DNA of 64,000 nucleotides from Hydrangea macrophylla (lineage: Eukaryota > Streptophyta > Magnoliopsida > Cornales > Hydrangeaceae). Of the stretch, positions 33,417 through 44,604 are shown piece after piece. Position numbers and translations under genes: made by a program. The DNA lies in contig CM066984.1 of NCBI GenBank assembly GCA_033977485.1, forward strand, positions 26,805,001-26,869,000, given 5' to 3'. The notes below the pieces were generated by a model. That model ran no database searches, had not been told where the DNA came from, and worked only from the letters and a program-made list of their open reading frames with translations. Positions within the stretch are counted from its first letter, which is position 1. Every line of letters starts with the position of its first letter.

Positions 33417-34738
33417 ATTAGGGGTGGGCATTCGGTCGGTTCGGTTCGGTTTGTGAAAATTCGGCTCGGTTTAGGTTCGGTTCGGTTTGAGGAACTGTCA
33501 ACTGTTAACTGACTGAAATATAATTCGGTTGATTCGGTTCGGTTAACCAAATTACAAATTCAGTTCGGTTATAAAATTCGGTTAACCGAAATAGTCAAAA
33601 ACTCAATATATATATATTTGAATTTTTTTACCTCTATTTTCTGAGCAACCAAAGAGAAGCTTAATGTTTTTAGCAAAAAAAAAAAGAGAGAGAGAAGCTT
33701 AATGAGAAACACACTTTCTTCCAGCAAGAGTTAAAACAATTATCCAATTACCCAAATTCTCCAAATAATACAGTAAATCAGAGAGTAATCAAGATAATCG
33801 AGAGAATACACCATCCAATCTCATCAATTTTTTATCTCTACGAACAGCCTATTGACAAAATCAAAAGAACCCAAAACACTACTTTGCAAAAATGCTTCAA
33901 AACTCAACCATATAATTCTTTTGTCCCAATAAAACACACACATTTATACATATATATATATATATAAATCCGTGCATATTCACAAAGCATTGTATGTAAT
34001 TAAGCTAACCTGAGTTCTGTTATGGTACCAAGCAGTCTTGCCAACATAGAGAAGCCTAGCATCGAGACCCACCAAACTCAACACATCATTGAACACCAAT
34101 CCATCTTACAACAAAAGATAAGCCCTTTCAAGAACACATTCCAGGCCCCCTCTTTCTCTCTCCTCCAGACCCACCTTCTGACCTAGTGACCGTCCTTTCT
34201 ATTCTGTGAAGTCGGTGGTGGTGTGAGGTGGGCAGCTAGCTGGCGGCTGGTGTGAGGCAGAGGGGATGAGATCTCAGATTGGCAGCGGCTGGTGAACTGT
34301 GATGGGCAGAGGCAGAGGCGAGGCGCGACGCTTCACTCTCCAATCCGGCAATCACAGATCTAGAGTATGGTCGACGATTGGTGTATGGTAGTATGCTACT
34401 TTGGTTGGCGGCTAGTGGATCGGCGGCAAGAGGGTGAGGCTGGAGAGCAGTGCCGCTGCAACGAATACACCATCGCTTCGCAAAAAAGAAGACTAAAAGA
34501 ATGATTTTTTAACTCCAAACCCTAAATTTGAACATATATATATTACCTCTAATTCAGTTTTCGGTTCGGTTCAGTTTCCCTAATTGGTACTGAAAACCGA
34601 ACCGATTTAGTCAAAATAGTTCGGTTTCGGCCCGAATGCAATTTAGTTCGGTTCGGTTATGAACTGAATTGGCTATTTTAGTTCGGTTCGGTTAAAAATT
34701 TCGGTTAACTGAACTGTTTACCCACCCCTAGTGACAAT
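33411..34738. repeat. 8-bp target-site duplication of the hAT-like element
   Basis: gtgacaat at 33411-33418 and again at 34731-34738. Eight bases is the hAT length. Confidence 0.9.
33419..34730. mobile_element. Non-autonomous hAT-like DNA transposon
   Basis: 1312 bases with terminal inverted repeats taggggtggg(c/t)a at both ends and an 8-bp duplication. Both subterminal regions are packed with the words ttcggtt and aaccgaa, as in many hAT elements where such repeats bind transposase. The interior (34140-34500) is GC-richer, with cggcggctgg-like words, and may be captured sequence, but I recognise no gene in it. There is a poly-AT stretch at 33948-33967. No transposase frame. It sits across the end of the Tekay 3' LTR. 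Confidence 0.88.
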
Positions 34739-34741
34739 ATG

Positions 34742-34932
34742 TTAGAGACATCTTATCTAGGATTGTTACATGATTGCATTACACGTTTCCTTTCTTTTGC
34801 TTTTTGCGACTCCGCTTGAGTCAACCCAACGCAATTCTTCTCATTCCCTTTTGCATATCATGACGCATTTCCTTTTTTTGCATCGGTCCCAGGTGGGACT
34901 AGCCACTGTGAGTATACCTCTCTCTTGTATTG
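34742..34932 (+). mobile_element. Tat-type LTR, right part
   Basis: Sequence resuming after the Tekay element and its duplication. It includes gcatcggtcccaggtgggac, a phrase I associate with Tat LTRs. It ends where copy B begins, so its own end is missing. Confidence 0.4.
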
Positions 34933-37620
34933 CATTAACACTAGTACAAAATAACTATCTCCAATCTCTGACTCTGCTCTATCCTTCCTTAGCTCCTTAG
35001 CACTGCTCCACGGGTTCTTCTCCCTATCAAAATCAAACCTGCAACTGATCCTGGACATGGGAATGCCCAGGGCATAATATGCCATCAACTTTGAAAACAA
35101 AGATGAGTGAGTCACACAACCTTACAATAACCCATAATACAAATATCGCTCAACTCAAGTTACAGTTCTGTATCTTAAGATACGGTTAATCTCTTAACAA
35201 AGGACCCATTCTCACCACGGGAATAGCAAAATTCTCAGCATAAAGTACATATTCAACAGCATATAATAATTCTTATCAGCAGATGCATTCTACATGGTTA
35301 TACTGTCTTTAAAATGATATGCCAGTTACATCATGGCTAGTTACCAAAAAGTTAAGACCGAAACAAACATTGATAGAGGAATCGAACATGAAGCAGAATA
35401 CTCCAAGACTCACCACTTAAAACAAACCAAGTCATAACTGACTCACAACTAAACACTGGTAATACTATCTTCTGCCCACAACCACAACAACACTGAACCG
35501 ACGGTACTAGCTTCTGTCACATACAACACATCACGCTCAATTCGGCCTAACTTAATTGCATTCTTTCACATGACCCTCAAATGCGAAATACGGCCACACA
35601 TGGCCCTCTAATCACTCGATTATCCCACAATTAGCCCTAACACAATGAGACACCGACCGCACGATACAACCACAACATATTGACAACAACACCTCAAGAA
35701 CACAACATAATCTGAACTTCCCAATCCAAACAACATAACCTCAAACCATAACCTATGACACTTCCCGAATCGATAAACTTAACTCAAAAGAAGACGACTC
35801 CAAATGATGTACAATTTACATATATTACCGAATCATTAACATGTGTTCATCATTCCATCTCATTCATGCGATCATCATATAATCCGCATAATTTGTTAAT
35901 TAGAAAAGCATGCTGATAAATACACCTAGATAAACCCTTTCCATGCTTATAATCATGGTAATATGACATAATCAACACAATAATGCAATTTACCGAATTC
36001 AATAAGCAACCACATATACATACAACACAGCGTACATATAACATATATATTACCTTCAATTAGTCATACTATGATTAGAGTGAGGTTAGGAGACTTACCT
36101 CGATAAGATAGCAACTTCAGAACTCCCGTATTTAGTACACGTCAAGTTCTATAGCATAAAACAGAAGAACGGAATAAAGTATGAGTGTTAACTATAGGGG
36201 CATAATGGCAATTTTACCAAATATGGATATTAACCTCAATGTGATGATCTACGTGTCATTCTAAGTCCAATGCCATTGGCCAGACTCAAATCGGAGTTCG
36301 TCGCATTTTACGAGGTAAAAGGTAGGGCTTTCTAGACTTACACAAGCACCAAAGACAGACTGTATTTTTGACTGAGTCGAAAAGTCACGAAACTTGAGGG
36401 GAACAATCTATACATTATTCTAAGACTGTATGAACTTACCGCGTATTTATTGGAGTCTTAGATTATTTAATATGAATTAATTAAGTTAATACATATCAGA
36501 AATGCCCAAAAAAGGGATTTAAATATATAAATATATTTATGCGGAAAAATCATTACTTGGAAATATTTTAAAAAAATAATATATATCCAAATACACTACG
36601 GCTATTTTTCTCATAATATTTGGAGCTCGTTTGGTGTCTATAATAAATATAATTCTGGTAAAATAGCTCCGTATTAATCATTTAAAATACTATATTTGAA
36701 TATTATAACTTTATAATTTATAACACGGCATAAAATACCAATAGGGACATATTCGTATTTTATTTTCAGAATTTAATAATGCCCATAGGTATTTAAAATC
36801 TAATTAAATAGCGCTTAAAACTAATACTTATCATTTATATACTTAAAATAAATAATAAATATAATAACATATTATTCGAATAATTTCCAGAACCTTGGAA
36901 TTATTAATTACTAATATAACAAAAATTAAAATTTATGGTTTGCATAATAAAACCATTTTCAAATAATTATAATCCATTTAATATTCATTAATACTAAATA
37001 ATCATAATAAAAATAATATGTCTAGGTCAGTTCGAGTTGACCGAACTGACCTAGACTAAACGGATAATCCTAATACACTCTCAAAGACACCCAAATCGAT
37101 GAATCACAAGGTCAAACCTTGACCCGACCCGACCTAATCGAACTACCCAGATAGACTCTCAAAGAGATCCAAGCCATTTATACAAACAAAAGAAACCCAA
37201 CCTGTTAACCCAAAATTGAACCGCACCTGTACCATACAAAACTCACTTCCACTCACAACATAGCCTGCCCCCTACCTATACCTAACCCGTCCCAGATGAC
37301 CCGTCGTTAAAACGACGTCATCCCACTAAATGAGAATAATGGATTTTAAACCTGACCCTAACCCGCCGCCATACCCACTTCTACCTAAAAACCAAACCGA
37401 CCCAAAGCCGACCCGAAAACTTTTGTTATAACCCAAAAACCCATCTTCTTCTTCATCAGCTCCGGCGAGACCAAAGGTGCCAGAAAATACGAACTCGCTT
37501 GAAAACTTGCAAGGGCTATAACTTCTTTAACCCTCCATGGAAATGGCTCATTCCAACGCCAAATGCTTCGTCTCTCCCTCCTCTACAACATAATCTAAAC
37601 TGGGAGTCTGGTTTATTCGT
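34933..37620 (-). mobile_element. LTR B (same family as A), minus strand
   Basis: Matches 19160-21675 throughout, with an extra block of about 250 bases near 36720-36970. It lacks the LTR end that A has (18928-19160), so it is truncated on its left. The second hairpin GGCAT-AAT-ATGCC at 35081-35093 is perfect here, while the first is damaged, the reverse of A. A Tat-like gag in the same orientation follows directly on its right. Confidence 0.6.
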
Positions 37621-37649
37621 TTTCTATAAGAACAAAGCCATTATTCTAA

Positions 37650-38480
37650 GTGTTAACTTTGAATTATTCACAGCTAGACACACATGTTCCTCTTTTGGGA
37701 ACCTAGCTCAACATCTGTTATGAGCATATTTAAAACTAGCAATATATGTTTCTATATTTTCACCTGCACTCTATTTTAACCTGGCCAAGTCTGAAATAGT
37801 CACATATGGGTGAGTCTAATAGAACTAACTATGGAAAATCCTTTCTATGTCCTGCTAAGTCTAAACTAAACCAATTAGTAGGTTCACGTACCAAGTAAAA
37901 GCACCTAGTTAATGAATTGGCAAATCACCTCAGCTTTAGCATATCATTTTATGAAACTTCACCACACTGTGCAGTGAATCGTGCTACATGTTTCAATATA
38001 TGTCTGTCTATCACTACCAGAAAATAAAGTGAACTCGGGTGTTCTAAAATACCTTGGGAATTCAAACATTCTGTCAATGAAATCAGGATAAGATTTTTGA
38101 TATTAAGGGAGGATAGGGGCCCTAAACACTAGCCCAAATTGTTCTCACAACTAATCATTCACCTGCTTCATAACCTGATCATGATCATTTTCTCTAATTA
38201 TTTATACCATTTCATCCCTATTCATTCCTAACGGAATATGATCATGAAAGTCAGGATGATAAGGATTACGTACCTCATTAACAACAGGTTGTTGACCTAG
38301 AACAACACCAAAATTTTGGAGGTCCAACTATTGATGCTTGCAAGTATTCCCCAGTCTACACTGTTGGCTGATGAAATTATGCCCCTATCTTGTGCTGTTG
38401 GATGTTAAAATTGCCCCCTAGTCTGTGCCACTAGCTGATGAAATTGGCCCCCAGTCTGATGTGTCTGTGGGTAAGTTGGT
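37650..38480 (-). pseudogene. Ruined minus-strand gag of a plant gypsy element
   Basis: Read on the minus strand from about 38480 to 37650, with several frameshifts and stops. The N-terminus is Gln/Gly-rich with a repeat of about 11 codons around TGGQFHQ. Then comes PYHPDFHDHIPLGMN and EFPRYFRTPEFTLFSGSDRQ, then HVARFTAQCGEVS, NDMLKLR, GAFTWYVNL, QDIERIFHS and ENIETYIASFKYAHNRC. This order is that of a plant retrotransposon gag domain. The frame is broken at least four times. No pol remains beside it; LTR B abuts the C-terminal side. Confidence 0.65.
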
Positions 38481-38499
38481 GCTACTTAGTGATCAAATA

Positions 38500-40452
38500 A
38501 TTGAGCTATTTGCCCCCGAGCGCTCAAGAGTGTCTGAGAGCCCGAGCCATGCGAGCGCTCGAGCTGTTAAAATAGTGAAAAGACTATTTTGTCCTTAGGT
38601 CTTGAAAACCAATATATACCCCCTTCAACTTTAGCATTTGTTATGTTTGCTAAACTAAAAACAGTGAGTGAGTCATAGAGAATGTGTTCTTGAGAAATCT
38701 TGATACACCATTTCATATCCAAAAATTCTACCTTATATACTCACTTTTGTACTAAAAACAAGTATATACTTGCACCTAAGTTTCTGGAGATGAAGTATTT
38801 AAGAATCGAGAGGATTGGAGGAATATCCTAGCTTCAATTTTTCTTCAAGTTGCATTATAGCTCATCTTTGAAGCACTCTCAACATGTACATCCACATTTT
38901 CATCATCCATTCACAATCTAAGCCATATGAGTATAGATTCTTACTTGGATGCCTTTAGATATAGTTTTTACATGTTCTTATGTCTTGTATGTGTCTTAAA
39001 ATTAAATTGATTTACGTAAATTGCATGTAAGACTAAAACCAGGAATCTGGTTTTTGTCAGAGCTGAGCGCTCGAGCTTGGCTAGAGCGCTCGAGCCCCCC
39101 AGAGCACTCGAGTGTGGCAAATTTTCTATGATCCTTGTTTTATTTGTTTAGTTCAGTATGTTTTCTTGTTTGCATGTGTACTTGACAATTTCGATGTCAT
39201 GACTTTCATCTTACTTGTCCATAAACACACATATACTTTGGTTAATTTTTGTTTAGATAGGACTATATGCCTATATGTGCATAGTATGTGTTAAAATTTT
39301 ATGCTTAAAATCAATCCTTGAACTTCATGTCAAAATATAGAATTTAGCAAGCTTGAGCGCTTGAGCCAGCTGCTTGTAGTTTTCCTTATATACTGTATGT
39401 AAAGAACTCTTAATACGATGACACTTTCTGTTACATGTTAACTCTAATAATGAGAATAAGATACGCGTAATAAGACCAGAATTTAATAATAATTGTATGC
39501 TTCAACAACTAGTGCATCGTGCATCAATGATTGTACTTTGTTCTCTTCTCTTGATTTTAGTTTAACGAGAATCCTCATTATATTGATTGAGTGATGTTGG
39601 TTTGATTGACAATGATATCTTCTCATATGAGTTAGTATCGAGACGGTTGTAAAGTATGGTATTAATCGGCTATAAAGTGTAGTATTAATCGGCTACAAAG
39701 TCTATTAATGACTGTGAAGTATGATTCCATTGGCTATTCTAGTATGTGTTTTCCGATAATCGATCTAGTTGTTAAGTGGTTCTCTCCTCCAAATCATAGT
39801 TTGTTGTAGCTGAGTGAGTTTGGGTTCTTTATCTTTACTAAGCCGACTAATGAATAATGAACTTATTTGTTGTATTAACTACTTTCTAATGGAGCTTTAT
39901 GAGACTTTATACTCACTTAGTTTGTATTTAAGCTAATGGTGTTTTATACCGCTAGACCTTCCACGTCCAGCAATGCCAAATTTAGTAGGTAATGCTTAGC
40001 CTGAGGGCGATTGCTGCTCTGATGGGTGCGCCACAGAAGACTTTGCCAATGAAGATTACTACGAAGAAGAGTACACCAGGGACGAACATTATGGCACCAG
40101 CTACTGCTTTGCCAATTGAAGCCTGCCCTACCCTAGTCTTCTTTTATCTTCTATATTTCATCATGTAATAATTTAGATGTTCTCGGATATTGGTGACAAA
40201 TGTTGTCACGACACTTATGATGTTTAATTATGCTCCTTTTCTTTTTGGTCTGTAAAATATTCTGTTGACGTATGACTACTAATGTTTAATAGTTATACTG
40301 CATTTTGAAATTAATTACATCTTAAATAATGTTATGTTTCTTGCTATTATATTGTTAAGGACAGTCAGGTGTCATCAAACCAGCCACGTGTCCACGGATC
40401 CAAAAAGGAAATTTTAAATTTCCCTATTTTCAATCTACTCTGGGGCATGACA
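38500..40452 (+). mobile_element. LTR D (chromovirus-like), left end not resolved
   Basis: Ends gccacgtgtcc, then a short stretch and ggggcatgaca at 40452, closely resembling the end of LTR A. A decayed PBS follows. TATA-like aatatatacccc at 38611. Words gagcgctcgag occur at 38553, 39065 and 39084, with a variant at 39102. A double hairpin with stems TTAG/CTAA and GGTGT/ATACC lies at 39917-39950. I could not find a clear 5' LTR boundary. No gene in it. Confidence 0.5.
38518..39112 (+). repeat. gagcgctcgag palindrome clusters in LTR D
   Basis: First cluster 38518-38563, just upstream of the TATA-like word. Second cluster 39065-39112, with three copies 18-19 bases apart. Confidence 0.6.
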
Positions 40453-40458
40453 AGAATT

Positions 40459-40475
40459 TTTATTAGAGCTCTAGG
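40459..40475 (+). other. Decayed primer binding site after LTR D
   Basis: tttattagagctctagg, several changes from the tRNA-Met type tggtatcagagcactagg, seven bases after the LTR end. Confidence 0.45.
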
Positions 40476-40569
40476 TTTAGAAGAGCTTTTCAATTGTCCT
40501 ATACTTCTTGAACATCAAGACTTCCTTGTGCTAGTACTGACTATAAGATAGTTCTATTTACAGGTCAAT

Positions 40570-41464
40570 ATGGAGCCAATTTTTGGTAAGGATCGGTCCG
40601 GAGGATACTTCTTGTTTCCCAATCACCTACAGCTTGCTAATCAAGAGTTACATTTTCAGAGAGTTAGAACATCATCATAGCGTCTCATAAAGGATGATTT
40701 TTGGAGGGCTATTCACACTGTGGCATATAGGATTTTGAGTTAGTACATATGGATGCTCTACATTGATTGCTCACTTTCATTCAAGTTGATTAAGAGATGG
40801 AGGCCATTTCATAAGATATTCTACATTACTAGGAGATTCTTGAACGAGTTGTTCATACGCCTCCAGATCATGTAGGTCATTTTCTACGACCAACACAACT
40901 AGCACCAATTGCACCTGAGCCAAAGGTGGATGATGATGATAGTGATGACACTGACCTCGAGGAGGACCATATGGAAGAGGGTGATAGTGGAGAGGATGAG
41001 GGGGCGATGACAATGACGATAAAGAGCCTAGCGATCTTGCTGAGGATAATAGAGATGAGGATGACGATCTAGAGGAGGAGTTGGAGGGTATTGCTATGGA
41101 GAGAGATTTTGAGGATGAGGTTGGGGAGGAGCTGGAGTTGGTCCCAAAGGACGACCTAGAGGAGGAAGTAGAGGAGAAAGGACCTGATGAGGATCAGGTC
41201 AAGGATCATTTAGATGATAGATATGAGAAGATCATTCCTGTGGCACCAGTTCACCCTATTCAGCCTACAGCATAGCTGGATCCATCGATAGGAGATGTAG
41301 CTTGGTTAGAGCATTTGGGCGATCACTTTGATGGCCCTATGGTTGATGAGTTCAACTTTCGGCTGGATTGGGTACCACTATAGGAGATTGTTTTGCCAGA
41401 GGATGAGGTTTCACCGATTGTGTCAAACGATGAGGATTTTTGGGATCTCATTCCCAGAGACTAG
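40570..41464 (+). pseudogene. Decayed ORF with a long acidic region
   Basis: From ATG 40570 (MEPIFGKDRSGGYFLFPNH) the frame meets stops near 40675 and 40740 and then changes phase. From about 40900 it encodes a very acidic tract (EDEVGEELELVPKDDLEEEVE), followed by IPVAPVHPIQ and, after TAG near 41274, GDVAWLEHLGDHFDGPMVDE. At least three stops and two frame changes. Its place after an LTR and PBS suggests an extra ORF of an LTR element, not gag or pol. I do not recognise the family. Confidence 0.4.
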
Positions 41465-41720
41465 TTCATTAGCTGCGTATCTTTTTTAGGCCTTGGGCCA
41501 TACCTTTTTGTGTCTATATTGTATATATGGTAGTGGTTTGTTGTAGATCCGTGCAGATAGCGCGGTCATTACTGTGCCACTTGTGGTTCTAGATGTAGCC
41601 ACCTTGAACATGATTTTGACTACTAGTGTACTAACTCTACCTGTAAATTTCATGTTCATATTAATGAAAGAGTTATTTTAGAGATTTTTTTTACTTATTG
41701 TTATTTCCAGTTTTATTAAT
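41465..41720. other. Spacer between the acidic ORF and the next LTR
   Basis: No gene. It looks like the untranslated tail of the preceding element. Confidence 0.35.
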
Positions 41721-43731
41721 GGAACACTCGTCCTGGAAATTACTTTCATATTAAATGCATAATTGAATTTTGGGTGATTATTTATGTTATTTGATGAGTG
41801 TGGAAGTGGTTGACGTGAGTCAATGGAAGGTGTCAAGTGAGGACACGACAATCCAATACTCAATGAGGCATTTGTGTGATTAAATGACATTTACATGATC
41901 TATATGTTATTTGAATTATCTGGTATATGTGAATATTCATTATACCTATGTAGTGTACTTTTCTGATAGTTTGATCTTGTTAAAGATCAGTTTGAACAAA
42001 TTAGAGATAACCCATGTGATACATTTCATAAAAGGTAGGTTATCTAGAAATTCCATGAAAATAGTTTTCAGAACGTAATTACGGCGACAAACAGCACTTA
42101 GACGAAAACTTTTATAATTTATAGGTTTCACTCGTGAAGTAATGAATTAGACATATGAGATGTTTTAGGGAATAAGTTTGAGAACTCGCGGGGAGGTAAA
42201 CATAATTCGCTAGAGCTGTACCTATACATAAAAACCTCAAGATATTTTTCCATTAATATCCTAACCTAAGTTTGAGAGCTAACGGGGAGATTTATTCCTT
42301 CAGGATTCACAACGCCAATAGATGACCTTCCGCCCATTTATGTTCAACCAAATTTCATGTGAGTACTTGTAGGAATCACTTGTAATCAGAGATCCGACAT
42401 AGAATCGGACTCCTAGTACTTCTTCTGAAATCTTAAGAGCGATGATTAAGGTATGAATTTCTTACCTATGTTATATAGTAAATTTCCATGTTTTAATTAT
42501 CAAAGGCAAAATTGTGATCCTAGCAAAATTCATGTGCTAGTCTTTGGTCCTTTAATTATGCATGCGAATAGTTGTGAAAAGCATGTCTACTTGTTTACAT
42601 GATCAAGCTAAGTGATTATGTGGGTCAAAGGGGAGATTTATACAAGTTCATTCGGGTAAGCTTCTCGATGTTTGAGAATTTAGTAGCGACGGCTACTGTG
42701 CATGGTTTAAGGCTTGGACTTGCCAGGGCACTTGGGATACAATAGTTGCAGTATTGGACTAGCCGTGGGCATCACAGTTTAAGGCTTGGACTTGTCACTA
42801 CAGGATGAATGCATGTTTTCTCCCTAGAGACTATTTGATGTGGTTAATGATATTGAAGCATGATTTGTCATATATACATATGTTAGAAATTGTGCACTTA
42901 ACATATAGATAACTAGTGGAGCTTTGCTCCATTGTAGGTGATAAGAAGAAAGGGAAGAAGAAGCGTGAGGATTGAGGCCATGGGGCTGACGTGAATCATC
43001 CTTGTTTAAACTTTTGTTTTCCATTCCATAAATGTAATATGAGCTTTGAGTAGTTCCTTAACATAGAACTTCGGAATAGATTTGTAAGATTGTAATATGT
43101 GACAAAAACTTCTTTTGGTTAAGTTTGTCATGAACCCAAACTCATGGATTCGTGTTTGGAATGCTTAATTCGTCGAATTGGTGTTTTAAATGAAAATTAA
43201 TATTACTTCTATGATTTGAACCAAACAAGCCTTAGCTTGGTTCATTATCATTTCTCATAGATTCATGTATGTTCTGGTAGTCTCATTATGGTTGGAAGAA
43301 GTTGATTAAACATTGGGAGTTTTGGATTGATTGCAATATGTGAAGGTTGTTTGATCCTAGGCAAAATTCTGCCAAAAGGGGAAGGATTCTGTCAAAGGTT
43401 CATTCGACCGGTGGAGCGGAGCAATTCGACCGGTTGAAAATACTGCTACATGACCACTTTTTATATCCTTTCCGAAAAATATTTAAATGTTCTAAATGGT
43501 TCTTAGGGTACCTTTAGGGTCCCTATTAACAAATTTATTCTTGTCTTGAAATATAATTAACTTTACAAATTTATACGGATTTTACAACTTCGGGTGTATT
43601 ATTTTAGGAGTTGAATACTCAATATTGTTTTTAAGTTTCTTGTCCCCTGTTATAGTTATTTAATGAATTGAATGAGCCTTAGTGGCGTGCCACGTATCCT
43701 ATTTCTACATGTAGCGGGATGGGTCGTGACA
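41721..43731 (+). repeat. Old Tekay-type LTR
   Basis: Collinear with the Tekay LTR at 24482 but much diverged: shared words include gaggtgtcaagtgaggacac-like text near 41830, the ggcttggacttgccagggca repeat near 42711, the TGGAGC-TTT-GCTCCA hairpin at 42917-42931, and the end ggatgggtcgtgaca at 43731. In the slot where the younger LTR has paired GTCGAC words, this copy has two attcgaccggt words at about 43401 and 43427. Confidence 0.8.
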
Positions 43732-43736
43732 TTTAT

Positions 43737-43754
43737 TGATATCAAAGCTATAGA
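43737..43754 (+). other. Decayed primer binding site of the old Tekay element
   Basis: ttgatatcaaagctatag, a damaged tRNA-Met type site in the expected place. Confidence 0.6.
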
Positions 43755-43952
43755 TAACAAAGCAAAGCTGTAGGTAACAAAACTTGGGGAATGTGCGACA
43801 TCAAGTACAGTGTTAAGTGATTTGACGTATACTCTTGAATGCATTCATGGAAGAGATGTTTGATGAATATGGTATGTTGTTATACATACATGTTCATATT
43901 CATTGTTATGCATGCATAGTATTTATGCATTGAGATTAACAGGTTGAGAATC

Positions 43953-44604
43953 ATGAGCGACAAACATGAACAATCACTACATTCACGTATAGACCATCTG
44001 TTAGAGATGATGGGAAACATCGGGGAGTTGGTATGGAATTTAGTGGAGTGATTACCTCCAACACCTTCATTTGAGCCAGAACCAATAGTCGTTCTGCCTG
44101 CACCAGAGAATAGGGGTGGACAGTCCGTATCCGAACAATTTATAAGAAAGAAACTAATGGAGTTTCACGAGACATCCGACACGATACTAGCAGAGCACTA
44201 GGTGATGGATATGGAGAGGATTTTCAAATCTATTCCAATGTCTGATGCACTAAAAATTGAGAATGCAAGTGACGTGCTCAAGGGTGAAATCAAGATTGGT
44301 GGGTAAATGTTCTTGACCAAGGGGCACCGATAACTTGGGAGGGATTCAGGGTGGAGATTAATCGCCGATTCTTTCCATGAGCTACTCATAATGCGAACAA
44401 GCGGGAGTTTGATAATCTTACATAAGGAGACATTGATAGTGACCAAGTACAATGCTTTGTTGAGGTTCAGAAAAGGTTTAGTGCAACTGGAAAAGGACAG
44501 AGCAAGAAATTTTGAAGAGGGACTGAGATAGAATATCTGCCTAAGGGTGGAGACATATAAACATTCGACCATTGAAGCGGTACAACAAATGACATTGGTG
44601 GCTA
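43953..44604 (+). pseudogene. Gag fragment of the old Tekay element, cut by T2
   Basis: Begins MSDKHEQSLHSRIDHLLEMM and follows the younger Tekay gag (26711), with EFHETSDTILAEH and IENASDVLKG, through a TGA, a TAG and frameshifts. It stops at about 44604, where the T2 LTR begins, in the region matching 27370-27390 of the younger element. The rest of gag and all of pol are not seen in this window. Confidence 0.8.

Noticed and set aside
34140..34500. Captured gene fragment in the hAT-like element
   Set aside because: GC-richer and 5' UTR-like (aaaccctaaa at one end), but no reading frame or recognisable exon, so not annotated as a gene.
40900..41275. Acidic protein as a host nuclear gene
   Set aside because: Stops, frame changes and the position after an LTR and PBS argue for retroelement origin; no exon structure seen.
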